A stretch of 64,000 nucleotides of DNA from Nocardia suismassiliense (GTDB taxonomy: Bacteria > Actinomycetota > Actinomycetes > Mycobacteriales > Mycobacteriaceae): the NCBI RefSeq assembly GCF_900269665.1, contig NZ_LT985361.1, positions 1,186,039 to 1,250,038 on the forward strand. The letters run 5' to 3'. The notes beneath the pieces were generated by a model. The model was not told where the DNA came from. It was given only the letters and a program-made list of their open reading frames with translations, and did no database searches. A program made the translations under genes and the position numbers. Shown here piece after piece: positions 33,158-41,509 of this stretch (within the stretch, counting starts at the first letter, position 1; the number at the start of each line of letters is the position of its first letter).

Positions 33158-34453
33158 ATGGCGACTCCGCACGGAATCGGTAGGGGGACTTCACTCCTCA
33201 GCACAACGCCCTTCGGCCCGCTAGGCCGGAGAGTGGCTCGGGCCGGCTCGTCGGCAGTCATCCTGTCGGTGCTGGCGCTGGCTTCGACCTTGATCATGGC
33301 GCCGGGCAGCGCGCGAGCACAGGTGCTGCCGCCCGACGCCGACCCGTTCTACACGGCGCCTGCCGACCTCGCCGCCTACCCCGAGGGCGCGATCGTGGAG
33401 TCGCGGCAGAGTGCGTTGTTCGGTGTGCCGCTACCGGTCTCGACGTGGCAGGTGAAATACCGGAGCACCGACGCGGGCGGCAATCCGGTGGCCGACGTGG
33501 CCACCGTCATGGTGCCGATGCTGCCGTGGCTCGGCCCGGGCCCCCGCCCGCTGCTGTCCTATCAGATCGCCGAAGACAGCCTCGGCACCCGGTGCGCGCC
33601 CTCCTACGCGTTGCGCGGCGGCGGCGACCCCGGTGGTGCGCAGGCATTGATCGACACCCCGTTCATGGCAACCGCACTGAGCCGCGGTTGGGCCGTGGTA
33701 ACCAGCGACTACCAGGGCCCGCAGTCCCGGTTCCTCGACGGCGTCAACTCCGGGCGCGGCGTGCTGGACGGTATTCGGGCCGCCCGCGCCCTGCCCGCCG
33801 CGGGACTCGGACCGGCGACTCCCGTTACCGCGTGGGGTTATTCGGGCGGCGCCTTCGCCACCTTGTGGGCCGCCCAGATGCAGCCGAACTATGCGCCGGA
33901 CGTGCGATTCGCCGGCATCGCCGCGGGTGGCGTCCCGTCGAATTGGCCCGCCATCGCCCAGCACGTGGACGGCACCATGCAGGCCGGTCTGGCCATGCTC
34001 ATCGTGATCGCGGCGGTCCGCGACAATGCGAACGCGGGCCTGATGGAGCTGCTCAACGACCGTGGCCGCGCGATGATCGCCGCCGACGGTGCCGCCTGCG
34101 GCCCCGACCTGGTGGCGAAATACATGAACGCGCGCGTCGACGACTACGCCGCGGTGCCGAACCTGCTGGCGCACCCCGCTTTCCGCGCGGCGACCGACCC
34201 GCACGAACTCGGCAACCCCGCGCCCACCGTGCCGATGTACCTGTACCACAGCACCACTGACGATGTGGTTCCCGTGGCCGGCTTCACCGACATCCTCGGC
34301 CGCTACTGTGCCCAGGGCGCGACGGTCACCTCCGTGCACTCCGCGTTGCCCGGCCACAACCCGGCTGCGGTCGGCGAGGCGCTCGGTGCGATGTCCTATC
34401 TCGCGGACCGGGTGGCGGGTGCGCCGGTCGCGCCCGGTTGTCGCGCGAGGTAG
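33158..34453 (+). CDS. Secreted lipase (secretory LIP family)
   Basis: A 431-residue exported alpha/beta hydrolase. ATG 33158, behind AAGGTAGG, puts a signal peptide near the N-terminus (hydrophobic core SAVILSVLALASTLIM, cleavage after SARA). The nucleophile elbow is AWGYSGGAFATLWAAQ, the acid is in YHSTTDDVVPVAGF, and the histidine in ALPGHNPAAVGEA. These match the fungal/actinobacterial secretory lipases that cleave triacylglycerols or other esters. The frame is open upstream to an ATG at 33005 with a better ribosome site, which leaves the start uncertain. It is convergent with the gene at 34557. Confidence 0.86.
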   Translation: MATPHGIGRGTSLLSTTPFGPLGRRVARAGSSAVILSVLALASTLIMAPGSARAQVLPPDADPFYTAPADLAAYPEGAIVESRQSALFGVPLPVSTWQVKYRSTDAGGNPVADVATVMVPMLPWLGPGPRPLLSYQIAEDSLGTRCAPSYALRGGGDPGGAQALIDTPFMATALSRGWAVVTSDYQGPQSRFLDGVNSGRGVLDGIRAARALPAAGLGPATPVTAWGYSGGAFATLWAAQMQPNYAPDVRFAGIAAGGVPSNWPAIAQHVDGTMQAGLAMLIVIAAVRDNANAGLMELLNDRGRAMIAADGAACGPDLVAKYMNARVDDYAAVPNLLAHPAFRAATDPHELGNPAPTVPMYLYHSTTDDVVPVAGFTDILGRYCAQGATVTSVHSALPGHNPAAVGEALGAMSYLADRVAGAPVAPGCRAR

Positions 34454-34492
34454 CGCACGGATCGGTCACAACCCGTGGCACGCAGACAATGA

Positions 34493-34534
34493 CGCGGCCC
34501 GCACCGAATCGTCGAGGATTCGGTGCGGGCCGCG
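34493..34534. terminator. Bidirectional hairpin between lipase and exported protein genes
   Basis: A perfect 18-base inverted repeat (CGCGGCCCGCACCGAATC) with a six-base loop, centred between two convergent stop codons. Confidence 0.85.
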
Positions 34535-34556
34535 TTCGGTCGATCCGGGTCGGTTC

Positions 34557-35204
34557 CTACCGCGACCGGGGGTCGTCCATCCACTTCGTGGTTCCCGGCG
34601 GTGCCGCGAGGGTGTTGATCAGGTCGATCCCCGCGATGATCAGTGTCGGACCGCCCGCCACGATGGTGCCGATGACCCCGCCGATGGCCGCGCCCGCCAG
34701 CACGCTGGCGATCACCGTCGGCCCGCCGATGATGCCGGTCAGCCCGACCACGGCGCCGATCACGGTGCCGATGAAACCGCCGACCGCGGTGGCGATGCCG
34801 AACTGGGTCAGGAAGGCATCCTGGGCGCGCTGGTTCTCGAACGGCGAGGCGATAGCGGTCGCCGCCGGGCGCGCCTGCGTGACGTCCTTGACCACCGTCA
34901 GTTCCAGTACACGGCCCGCGTCGCGCACCGCGTGCGGGAGCGGGAATTCCAGACCGTCCTGCCGGAAGGCCAGCGGCATGGTGACCACCGTGTTCCCGGC
35001 CTCGTCCTTGATGTCGACGACATTGCCCGCCAGCTCGAACGATCCGCCGGTGAGCGTGGTGATGATGGTGTCGCCCACCAGCTGTGCCGAGTAACCGATC
35101 TCAGGAGTCGGCGCGGCGGTGGGCTGCGCATGGGCGGTGCCCGCGCCGACCGCGACCGCGGCGACGAGAGGCACTGCGGCCGCAGTGATCTTGCGGAAAA
35201 TCAT
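34557..35204 (-). CDS. Exported hypothetical protein
   Basis: A 215-residue protein with a signal peptide (MIFRKITAAAVPLVAAVAVG, cleavage near AHA at residue 26). The mature N-terminal half is beta-rich (GGSFELAGNVVDIKDEAG). Residues 125-200 are a long Gly/Ala/Val/Ile stretch that could insert in a membrane, with repeated GG and IG pairs (IGTVIGAVVGLTGIIGG). Such proteins are common in Nocardia and Rhodococcus and have no assigned role that I know. No neighbouring gene suggests a function. Confidence 0.7.
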   Translation of the reverse strand: MIFRKITAAAVPLVAAVAVGAGTAHAQPTAAPTPEIGYSAQLVGDTIITTLTGGSFELAGNVVDIKDEAGNTVVTMPLAFRQDGLEFPLPHAVRDAGRVLELTVVKDVTQARPAATAIASPFENQRAQDAFLTQFGIATAVGGFIGTVIGAVVGLTGIIGGPTVIASVLAGAAIGGVIGTIVAGGPTLIIAGIDLINTLAAPPGTTKWMDDPRSR

Positions 35205-35637
35205 TCGGGTGTTCCATTCTTCATCAGGTTTTCAAGCATCGGAGAAACGGCGCGCACGTCCGATTTCCTTTCCCCCACTGCGGTGCGCGGCCACGTGATT
35301 CAGCGGACAGCTACTCCGCAGATAACACTACTGCCTCGAGGGTGTTCCAGCCCATGAAATAGGGGGCAACAATCCTTTTAAATACCGCGAAACAGGTTAT
35401 AGCCGTTGGCTATTCACGTCCTTCTGTGCAGGACCACGATCGACGCGCACGATGAGCCGGTGAGCGGTGGTGTCTCGTTCCACTCGACCCGCACCGGGCC
35501 GGCACCCACCACCGAACACCGAAAGCGGCGCCGCAAACCGGAGCAGCAACCATTCAGATTCGGGTAAAAATCCAACTGGCAACCCCACGACCGCCGAGGC
35601 CGCACCGTGACTCGGCCCTGGAAGCGTCGGCGTCCGG
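35205..35637. other. Intergenic region, partly AT-richer
   Basis: The 433 bases between the exported protein and ecfT hold no convincing gene. About 35340-35410 is distinctly AT-richer than the surroundings and could hold the promoter of the exported-protein gene, but no clear -10/-35 pair is visible. Confidence 0.5.
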
Positions 35638-36375
35638 CTACAGGAGCGCGAAACCGAGCGTGAAGGCACCCGCGCACACTGCGACGACGACGATCAGTGC
35701 GACGGCGTCGCGCCGACCGGGGGAGCTGGGGTAGGCCGCGAGTTCGCCGGTGCCGCCGCGCGCGGTGATCGCCTCACCGAGTTCGCCTGCGCGCCGGGTG
35801 GATACGGCCATGGCGGCGGTGAGGATGTCGATCAGCGGGTTCTCCGTGGCGAGCGCGACCAGGGTGTTCTTGGGGCGAAGTTTGCGGGCCGCGCGCAGCA
35901 CCCGGATCTCCTCCATGAGCAGCGGCAATCCGCGCAGGGTGAGGGCGACGACCACCGCCCATTCATCCACGGGCAGCTTGAGTTTGCGCAGTGGCGCACC
36001 GAGTTTGGCCAGCGCGGGGGCGATATCGCTCATCGGCGTCGTCCAGGCGACCAGGAACGAGGTGGCGACCAGTAGCAGGCCGAGCACCACCGTCTGCGCG
36101 TAGCGCAGCACCGCCTGGCCGTCCACCGCGGCGTTGACCAGGCCGCCGATCGCGAGCAACCCCCAGAACCACCACGGCAGGCGCGGCAGCGTGCCGAGCG
36201 GAATCCGCGCCAGCACACCGATGAACACCAGAAACGCAACCATCACGCCGAGCACCGGCCAGGTCGGCAGGAACATGAGCAGACTGATCAGGAACGCGCC
36301 GATCATCTTGGTACCGGCCCACAGGTCGTGCACGGGGCTCTGCACCGGAACCCGGCGGAACAGCACAACACTCAT
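35638..36375 (-). CDS. ecfT: ECF transporter transmembrane subunit EcfT
   Basis: A 245-residue membrane protein of the CbiQ/EcfT family, with hydrophobic segments near residues 22-55, 65-85, 92-112 and 225-245. The coupling helices that touch the ATPases contain the conserved Ala-Arg pattern, here RVLRAARKLRPK and STRRAGELGEAITARGG. It forms the energising module with the fused S-component/ATPase protein encoded upstream. In M. tuberculosis the equivalent pair is Rv2326c-Rv2325c. Its ATG overlaps the stop of a tiny ORF in the 77-base repeat. Confidence 0.9.
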   Translation of the reverse strand: MSVVLFRRVPVQSPVHDLWAGTKMIGAFLISLLMFLPTWPVLGVMVAFLVFIGVLARIPLGTLPRLPWWFWGLLAIGGLVNAAVDGQAVLRYAQTVVLGLLLVATSFLVAWTTPMSDIAPALAKLGAPLRKLKLPVDEWAVVVALTLRGLPLLMEEIRVLRAARKLRPKNTLVALATENPLIDILTAAMAVSTRRAGELGEAITARGGTGELAAYPSSPGRRDAVALIVVVAVCAGAFTLGFALL

Positions 36376-36452
36376 GCCTGCACCTCGCTGGCGCTCGGTT
36401 CCGGCATGTGCGTTGCACGCTGTGACATGATTCGCTCGCTTCGCTCACTCAT
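36372..36452 (-). CDS. Tiny ORF 3 (26 residues) in the ecf operon
   Basis: Encodes MSERSERIMSQRATHM and then PEPSASEVQA, identical to the preceding tiny ORF. Its stop overlaps the ecfT start codon (ATGA), and GAGGTG six bases before that ATG can act as ecfT's ribosome site. It may be a coupling device and not a functional peptide. Confidence 0.45.
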   Translation of the reverse strand: MSERSERIMSQRATHMPEPSASEVQA

Positions 36453-36529
36453 GCCTGCACCTCGCTGGCGCTCGGTTCCGGCATGTGCGTTGCACGCTGT
36501 GACATGATTCGCTCGCTTCGCTCACTCAT
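36449..36529 (-). CDS. Tiny ORF 2 (26 residues) in the ecf operon
   Basis: Same 26-residue peptide as the next ORF, from the second copy of the 77-base repeat. Start and stop both overlap neighbours by ATGA. GAGGTG precedes its ATG. Confidence 0.45.
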   Translation of the reverse strand: MSERSERIMSQRATHMPEPSASEVQA

Positions 36530-36588
36530 GCCTGCACCTCGCTGCCCTTCAACTCCGGAACATGCGGCGACATGATTCGCTCACTCAT
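36526..36588 (-). CDS. Tiny ORF 1 (20 residues) in the ecf operon
   Basis: Starts in an ATGA overlap with the ABC-protein stop, with GGAGGA just upstream, and encodes MSERIMSPHVPELKGSEVQA. It is a shortened, diverged version of the other two tiny ORFs. Confidence 0.45.
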   Translation of the reverse strand: MSERIMSPHVPELKGSEVQA

Positions 36589-38717
36589 GATTGTCCTCCG
36601 TGCTCGAGCCGCCATGCGGGTTCGCCCGACCGGGGCGGTGGTGCCGCAGTGCGGGAATCGCGCTCGGGCGCAGGCTTATTGGGTGAGGGCGCGCCGTCGG
36701 GCACCGCATCATCCGCCGGTATCCGCCCGGACCGCAGGTGCACCGTCCGATCGCACACCGTGGACATGTCCTCTACATCGTGCGAGATAACGATCAACGT
36801 CAAACCGGAATCCCGCAGCCGCGCAAGCAGTTCCACGATGTCCGCCCGCCCTTCGGGGTCGAGCCCGGCCAGCGGCTCGTCGAGCACGACCACCTGCGGG
36901 TGACTGGCCACGATCGCGGCGAGCACCACCCGTTTCGCCTGTCCGCCGCTGAGTTCCTCGATCGACCGCGCGGCCAGCGACCGATCCAGCCCCACCGCGT
37001 CCAGCGCCCGGCCGACGGCCCCGGACCCGGTGGCCCGCCCACCCCAGTCCGCGATCTCCGTGCCGACCGTCTGCTTCTGTAGTTGCAACCGGGAATGCTG
37101 GAACGCCAGTCCGACCCGGCCGATCTGCTGGGTGACCGCCTTGCCGTCGAGTTCGCAACGGCCCGAAGTCGGTTCGACCAGCCCGGCGATGATCCAGGCC
37201 AGCGTCGACTTACCCGAGCCGTTGCCGCCGACGATGAGCAGCGCCTCGCCGCGGCGCACCGAGAGATCGACCGAATGCAGCGCGGCCGCTTCCCACGGTG
37301 GGCCGCGGTTGTAGGTGTATCGCACGTCGCGCAGTTCGAGCAGCGGCTCACCCATCGGCCTGCGCCGCACATCCCGGACCGGGCGCGGCCAGGCGGCCAG
37401 CCGCTCGACCGCGCGGCCCTGCGCCAGGTGCACCACCCGGCTCGCCGCGGCCGCGTCGGCCTCGTGGTGGGTCACCAGCACCACCGCCATCCCGTGGCGT
37501 TTCGGCAGTGCCGCAAGCAGTTCGACGAGTTCGCGGCGCCCCTGCGGGTCGATCATCGAGGTGGCCTCGTCGGCGATGAGCAGCGCGGGTTGCCGGGCGA
37601 GGGCCGCGGCGACCGCGAGCCGCTGCTGCTGACCGCCGGACAGGGTGGCGGTTTCCTTGTCGCCCATGCCGTCCAGCCCGACCTCGCGCAGCAGTCCGTC
37701 GACGTCGACGTCCGCGGCGAGTTCCGCGGGCAGCCCCCACACCACATCGTCGGCGACGAGCACGCCGAGGGTCTGGCTCTCCGGCCGTTGCAACACCAGC
37801 GCGGTGCCGCCGAGGTGTCCGAGCCCCGCGGAACCGGGACGCTGCACCGTTCCGGTGGTGGGCGGCAGCCCGGCGAGCAGCCGGGTGAGCGTCGACTTGC
37901 CGGAGCCGTTGTGCCCGACGACCGCGACGAACTCGCCGACGTCCACGGTGAGGTCGATATCGCGCAGCGCGTCGCGCACCGCGCCCGGATAACGGAATCC
38001 CGCCCCGCGCAGGGTGACCGGCAGCGGCGCGATCGCGCGATCGTCCGGCGGCGCGTCGAGCCGGTCATGACCGGGCAGCCAGGCCAGCCGATCGAGCACC
38101 GAGCCGAGCACGAACCAGGAGAAGAGCGCGGTTGTCACCATGCCCGTCACCACGCCGCCGCCGACCCAGAGCCACCACCAGCGCAGCACGGAATCGGTGA
38201 CGTCGACGGCCGCGCGCCCGAGCGGCGCCAGCTGTTCCTGGCGGTCGGCGAGTTCCTGGATGCCGCGCGAGGTATTGCGGACGGTGTCGAACAGCAGGTT
38301 CCTGGTGGCGGAGAGCAGCTGCAACATCCCGACCGCGAAGCCGGCCCAGACCAGACCGGCGAGGGTGGAAAGCCCGAGCACCGCGCCGATGCCGCCGCCA
38401 CGTCGTTTGGTCGTGCCGATGATGCCCGCGATGGTGGCCGTCGCCATCAGCCCGGTGGTGGCCAGCAGGCCGGTGGCGACGAAGGCGACCACGGTCGCCG
38501 CGGCGGCGGCGGTGACCAGCGCACGCAGCCGGTAGCGCTGCGCGAGCAACCCCATCGGCACCGCGGCGACCAGGTTCAGCGCGGCCGCCAGCGGGATCAC
38601 CGAGCCGACGGTGACCAATCCGACGGTGGCGCCGCCCAGCACGGCGCCGAACGCCAGCTCGATCGGTCGCAGCGGCCCGTGTTCGGCCGTGCCGTCAGCT
38701 ATCGGGCGTCCAGTCAC
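36585..38717 (-). CDS. ECF transporter fusion: membrane S-like domain plus two ATPases
   Basis: A 710-residue protein. Residues 20-225 have about six hydrophobic segments and resemble a substrate-binding S component. Two ABC ATPase domains follow. The first (about 235-440) has Walker A VGHNGSGKST, Q-loop LQRPESQ, signature LSGGQQQRLA and Walker B ALLIADEAT. The second (about 470-680) has GGNGSGKST, signature LSGGQAKRVV and Walker B VVVLDEPLAGLDPEG. With EcfT it forms an energy-coupling-factor importer, probably for a vitamin or metal; the substrate cannot be read from sequence. It matches Rv2326c. Downstream tiny ORFs link it to ecfT. Confidence 0.9.
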   Translation of the reverse strand: MTGRPIADGTAEHGPLRPIELAFGAVLGGATVGLVTVGSVIPLAAALNLVAAVPMGLLAQRYRLRALVTAAAAATVVAFVATGLLATTGLMATATIAGIIGTTKRRGGGIGAVLGLSTLAGLVWAGFAVGMLQLLSATRNLLFDTVRNTSRGIQELADRQEQLAPLGRAAVDVTDSVLRWWWLWVGGGVVTGMVTTALFSWFVLGSVLDRLAWLPGHDRLDAPPDDRAIAPLPVTLRGAGFRYPGAVRDALRDIDLTVDVGEFVAVVGHNGSGKSTLTRLLAGLPPTTGTVQRPGSAGLGHLGGTALVLQRPESQTLGVLVADDVVWGLPAELAADVDVDGLLREVGLDGMGDKETATLSGGQQQRLAVAAALARQPALLIADEATSMIDPQGRRELVELLAALPKRHGMAVVLVTHHEADAAAASRVVHLAQGRAVERLAAWPRPVRDVRRRPMGEPLLELRDVRYTYNRGPPWEAAALHSVDLSVRRGEALLIVGGNGSGKSTLAWIIAGLVEPTSGRCELDGKAVTQQIGRVGLAFQHSRLQLQKQTVGTEIADWGGRATGSGAVGRALDAVGLDRSLAARSIEELSGGQAKRVVLAAIVASHPQVVVLDEPLAGLDPEGRADIVELLARLRDSGLTLIVISHDVEDMSTVCDRTVHLRSGRIPADDAVPDGAPSPNKPAPERDSRTAAPPPRSGEPAWRLEHGGQS

Positions 38718-38789
38718 GGCACAAGTCTGCCAGTGCGCGCGGGCGGTCAGTGTGCGGGCGCGTCCCGGCGGCGCCCCGTCCGGTAGCCG

Positions 38790-40256
38790 TCATGCGGCCG
38801 GAGTGAGGGTGTAATCGGCGGGATCGAGCTTGCGCAACCTGCGGCGATAACTGGTCTGCGAGCCGGGCCAGTTGTTGGTGATGCGGCCCGCGGCGTTGCG
38901 ATACCAACTGGCACAGAAGTTCCACGGGGTACGGGCGAGGCGTTGCTGCAGGGCCTCGTTGAACCGCGCCTCCTGATCGGCGCGAACCTCCAGCGAGTGC
39001 CCTGGGTGCCGGCCGAGCAGCTCGACCGCCTGGCGGATGTAGCGGGCCTGCGATTCGATCATGTAGATGATCGAGCCGACACCGAGATTGGTGTTCGGCC
39101 CGTAGACCAGGAACAGATTCGGAAACTCCGGCACCGTGACGCCGTAGTAGGCGTGCGCTCCATCGGCCCAGACGTCGGACAGTTTGCGGCCCGCGCGGCC
39201 GTAGATGTGCATCGGCCAGAGGAATTCGGTGCCCTTGAAGCCGGTGCCGTAGATGATCACGTCGACGTCGTGCACGGTGCCGTCTGCGGTGCGCACGCCC
39301 TGCGGCAGCACCTCGGTGATCGCGGTGGTCTCCACCCGCACATTCGGCTGGGTCAGCGCGGGGTAGTAGTCGTTGGAGAACAGGCCGCGTTTGCAGCCGA
39401 TCGGATAGTGCGGGGTGAGCTTGGCCCGCAGCTCCGGGTCGGCCACCTGCTTGCGCAGATGACGCTCGGCGAGCGTCGCCACCAGCCCGGCGACGGCCGG
39501 GAACTCGACCAGGCCGAGCGAGACGAACTCGGCGATCGACCACCAGCCGAAGCGCTCGACCAGCAGCGCGCCGGGCAGCCGGGCGAACAGCCGGTGCTGG
39601 ATGGGCGAGTAGTCGGTGTCGAACTTGGGGATCACCCACGCGGGCGTGCGCTGGAACAGGGTGAGCTGGTCTACCTTCGGCTGGATCTCCGGAATGTATT
39701 GGATAGCGCTGGCGCCGGTGCCGACGCAGGCCACGCGCTTGCCGCGCAGTTCGACACCGTGGTCCCACTCGGCGGAATGGAACGCCGCACCCGCGAAGGT
39801 GTCGAGCCCCGCGATATTCGGTAGCGCGGGCCGCGACAGCTGGCCGACCGCCGAGATCAAGACGTCCGCCGTCCTGGCGGTGCCGTCGGCGGTGCGCACG
39901 GTCCAGCGGCCGGTGGCGTCGTCGAATTCGGCCTCGGTCACCTCGGCGCCGAACCGGATCGTGTCGAATACGCCGTTACGCTCCGCGACGCCACGCAGAT
40001 AGGCGTGAATGGACTCGCGCCCGGAGTAGCGCTGCGGCCAGTCCGGTTTCGGCTCGAACGAGAAGGAGTACAGCGGGGACGGCACGTCGCAGGCGGCGCC
40101 GGGATAGGTGTTCTCCCGCCATACGCCACCGAGGTCGGCGGCCCGCTCCAGGATGGTGATGTCGTCGAAACCGTTGCGGCGCAGCTCGATCGCCATCCCG
40201 ATGCCGCCGAAGCCCGCGCCGATGATGAGGACCGATGGCCGGTTGCCCGCTGTCAT
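38790..40256 (-). CDS. Baeyer-Villiger-type flavin monooxygenase
   Basis: A 488-residue class B flavoprotein monooxygenase. The FAD motif is VLIIGAGFGGIGMAIELRRNG at the start (position 9 on), the fingerprint FxGxxxHxxxW appears as FAGAAFHSAEWD near residue 160, and the NADPH motif is RVACVGTGASAIQYIPEI. The active-site region includes NTYPGAACDVPSPLYSFSF. ATG 40256 follows GAGGAG. These enzymes insert oxygen into ketones with NADPH. The substrate is unknown. It is divergent from an AraC regulator at 40447, a common arrangement for a controller and target. Confidence 0.9.
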   Translation of the reverse strand: MTAGNRPSVLIIGAGFGGIGMAIELRRNGFDDITILERAADLGGVWRENTYPGAACDVPSPLYSFSFEPKPDWPQRYSGRESIHAYLRGVAERNGVFDTIRFGAEVTEAEFDDATGRWTVRTADGTARTADVLISAVGQLSRPALPNIAGLDTFAGAAFHSAEWDHGVELRGKRVACVGTGASAIQYIPEIQPKVDQLTLFQRTPAWVIPKFDTDYSPIQHRLFARLPGALLVERFGWWSIAEFVSLGLVEFPAVAGLVATLAERHLRKQVADPELRAKLTPHYPIGCKRGLFSNDYYPALTQPNVRVETTAITEVLPQGVRTADGTVHDVDVIIYGTGFKGTEFLWPMHIYGRAGRKLSDVWADGAHAYYGVTVPEFPNLFLVYGPNTNLGVGSIIYMIESQARYIRQAVELLGRHPGHSLEVRADQEARFNEALQQRLARTPWNFCASWYRNAAGRITNNWPGSQTSYRRRLRKLDPADYTLTPAA

Positions 40257-40330
40257 GTGACACTCCTCACAACACCCACGATGATTCCACTGTAGGGGGC
40301 GTCCGGATAACCGATCGAGAAATTCGGCCA

Positions 40331-40438
40331 AGCGCTTGCGGGTCGCGGATGCGCGAGGCCGCTGGGAGCGCTTGCGGGTCGCGGATGCGCGAGGCCGCTG
40401 GGAGCGCTTGCGAGTCGCGAATGCGCGAGGCCGCATAC
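40331..40438. repeat. 36-bp tandem repeat, three copies, upstream of the AraC gene
   Basis: Units start at 40331, 40367 and 40403. The first two are identical, with core GCTTGCGGGTCGCGGATGCG; the third differs at a few bases and loses its last four. It lies in the 190-base divergent intergenic region and ends eight bases before the regulator's start codon. Confidence 0.9.
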
Positions 40439-40446
40439 TGTGCGCT

Positions 40447-41505
40447 GTGGAGCGGGTGCAGGATCCGGGGATCCGTGACTGGAACTTTCCGCGCGGGATA
40501 GCCAGCGTGGCGCTGATGGTCGGCTATGCCGCCGAGCACGGCGTGTCCGCCGGGCGCATGCTCGCCGGAACGGGGTTGTCCGAGTCATTGCTGCGCGACC
40601 CGGACGGGCAGATCGACGCGCACATCGAACTCGCCGTGGTCCGCAATCTGGTGCGCGAACTCGCCGACCGGCCCGCGCTCGGCGTGGAGGTCGGCCGTCG
40701 CTATCGGATCACCACCTTCGGCATCTTCGGTTTCGCGTGTGTCAGCAGCCCGACCCTCGGTGAGGCGATCTCGTTCGCGCTGCGCTACCTGGAGCTGAGC
40801 TTCACCTTCTGCCTGCCCGTCGGGGAGTGGCGGGCGGGGGAGTTCGTGGCCTGGGTGCACGACGAGCTGATTCCGGCCGATGTCCGGCAGTTCCTGGTCG
40901 AACGTGACGTCACCGCCATGCATCAGGTGATGAGCGACCTACTAGGCAGGCAGCTACCGCTGGCCAGGGCCGAATTCCGTTTCGCGGAACCGGCATACGC
41001 CGATCGGCTCCAAGAGATCACGGGCGTGCGCCCGCGCTTCGGGCAGGCACGCAACCTGTTCGCGATCGATCCCGCGGTGCTGGAACAGCCACTGCCGCAG
41101 GCGAACGAGCAGACCTGGGCCATGTGCCTGGCGCAGTGCCGGGAGCTGGTGGATCGCCGCCGGGCCCGCACCGGTATCGCCGCCGAGGTGCGCGAACGCC
41201 TGGTCCCCGGCGGCGCCGACGGATTCACCGCGCCGCCCGGAATCGACTCCGTCGCACGTGATCTCAATATGAGCACGCGCACACTGCGCCGCCACCTCGA
41301 TGCCGCGGGCACCGGCTACCGTGCGCTGCTCGACGAGGTGCGCCGCGCGCTGGCCGAGGAGATGCTCACCGCGACACCACTTTCGGTGAGCGACGTCGCG
41401 ATCCGGCTCGGCTATGCGGAATCGTCGACGTTCATCTACGCGTTCAAACGCTGGACCGGCGCGACGCCCGCCGCCTATCGCCGCGAACGGGCCGTGCGGC
41501 GCTGA
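40447..41505 (+). CDS. AraC-family regulator (Arabinose_bd-like N-domain)
   Basis: A 352-residue regulator. GTG 40447 is chosen as the start since the sequence upstream is the 36-base repeat. Residues 15-200 match the N-terminal ligand-binding domain seen in OruR/ArgR-like AraC proteins (GRRYRITTFGIFGFACVSS, TLGEAISFALRYLEL). Residues 265-345 are the double helix-turn-helix (SVARDLNMSTRTLRRHLDAA, then SVSDVAIRLGYAESSTFIYA and FKRWTGATPAAYRR). It probably controls the divergent Baeyer-Villiger monooxygenase and perhaps itself. Confidence 0.88.
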   Translation: MERVQDPGIRDWNFPRGIASVALMVGYAAEHGVSAGRMLAGTGLSESLLRDPDGQIDAHIELAVVRNLVRELADRPALGVEVGRRYRITTFGIFGFACVSSPTLGEAISFALRYLELSFTFCLPVGEWRAGEFVAWVHDELIPADVRQFLVERDVTAMHQVMSDLLGRQLPLARAEFRFAEPAYADRLQEITGVRPRFGQARNLFAIDPAVLEQPLPQANEQTWAMCLAQCRELVDRRRARTGIAAEVRERLVPGGADGFTAPPGIDSVARDLNMSTRTLRRHLDAAGTGYRALLDEVRRALAEEMLTATPLSVSDVAIRLGYAESSTFIYAFKRWTGATPAAYRRERAVRR

Positions 41506-41509
41506 GCGG

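Larger units (their letters stand above)
36371..36601. repeat. 77-bp tandem repeat, two full copies and one diverged copy
   Basis: Identical units start at 36371 and 36448, and a shortened, diverged third starts at 36525. Each contains the sub-repeat GCTCGCTTCGCTCAC and a ribosome-site/ATGA module on the minus strand. The unit length equals 27 codons minus the four-base overlap, so each added copy preserves translational coupling. Confidence 0.92.

Noticed and set aside
35397..35677. Small minus-strand ORFs of about 90 codons before ecfT
   Set aside because: Two overlapping frames have basic, low-complexity products, no ribosome site and no family resemblance. The region is best left intergenic.
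36371..36601. Possible CRISPR or origin iterons at the 77-bp repeat
   Set aside because: There are only three units with no spacers, and they carry start-stop overlaps. There are no cas or rep genes in the window.
40331..40438. CRISPR array from the 36-bp repeats
   Set aside because: The units abut directly without spacers and no cas genes are present.
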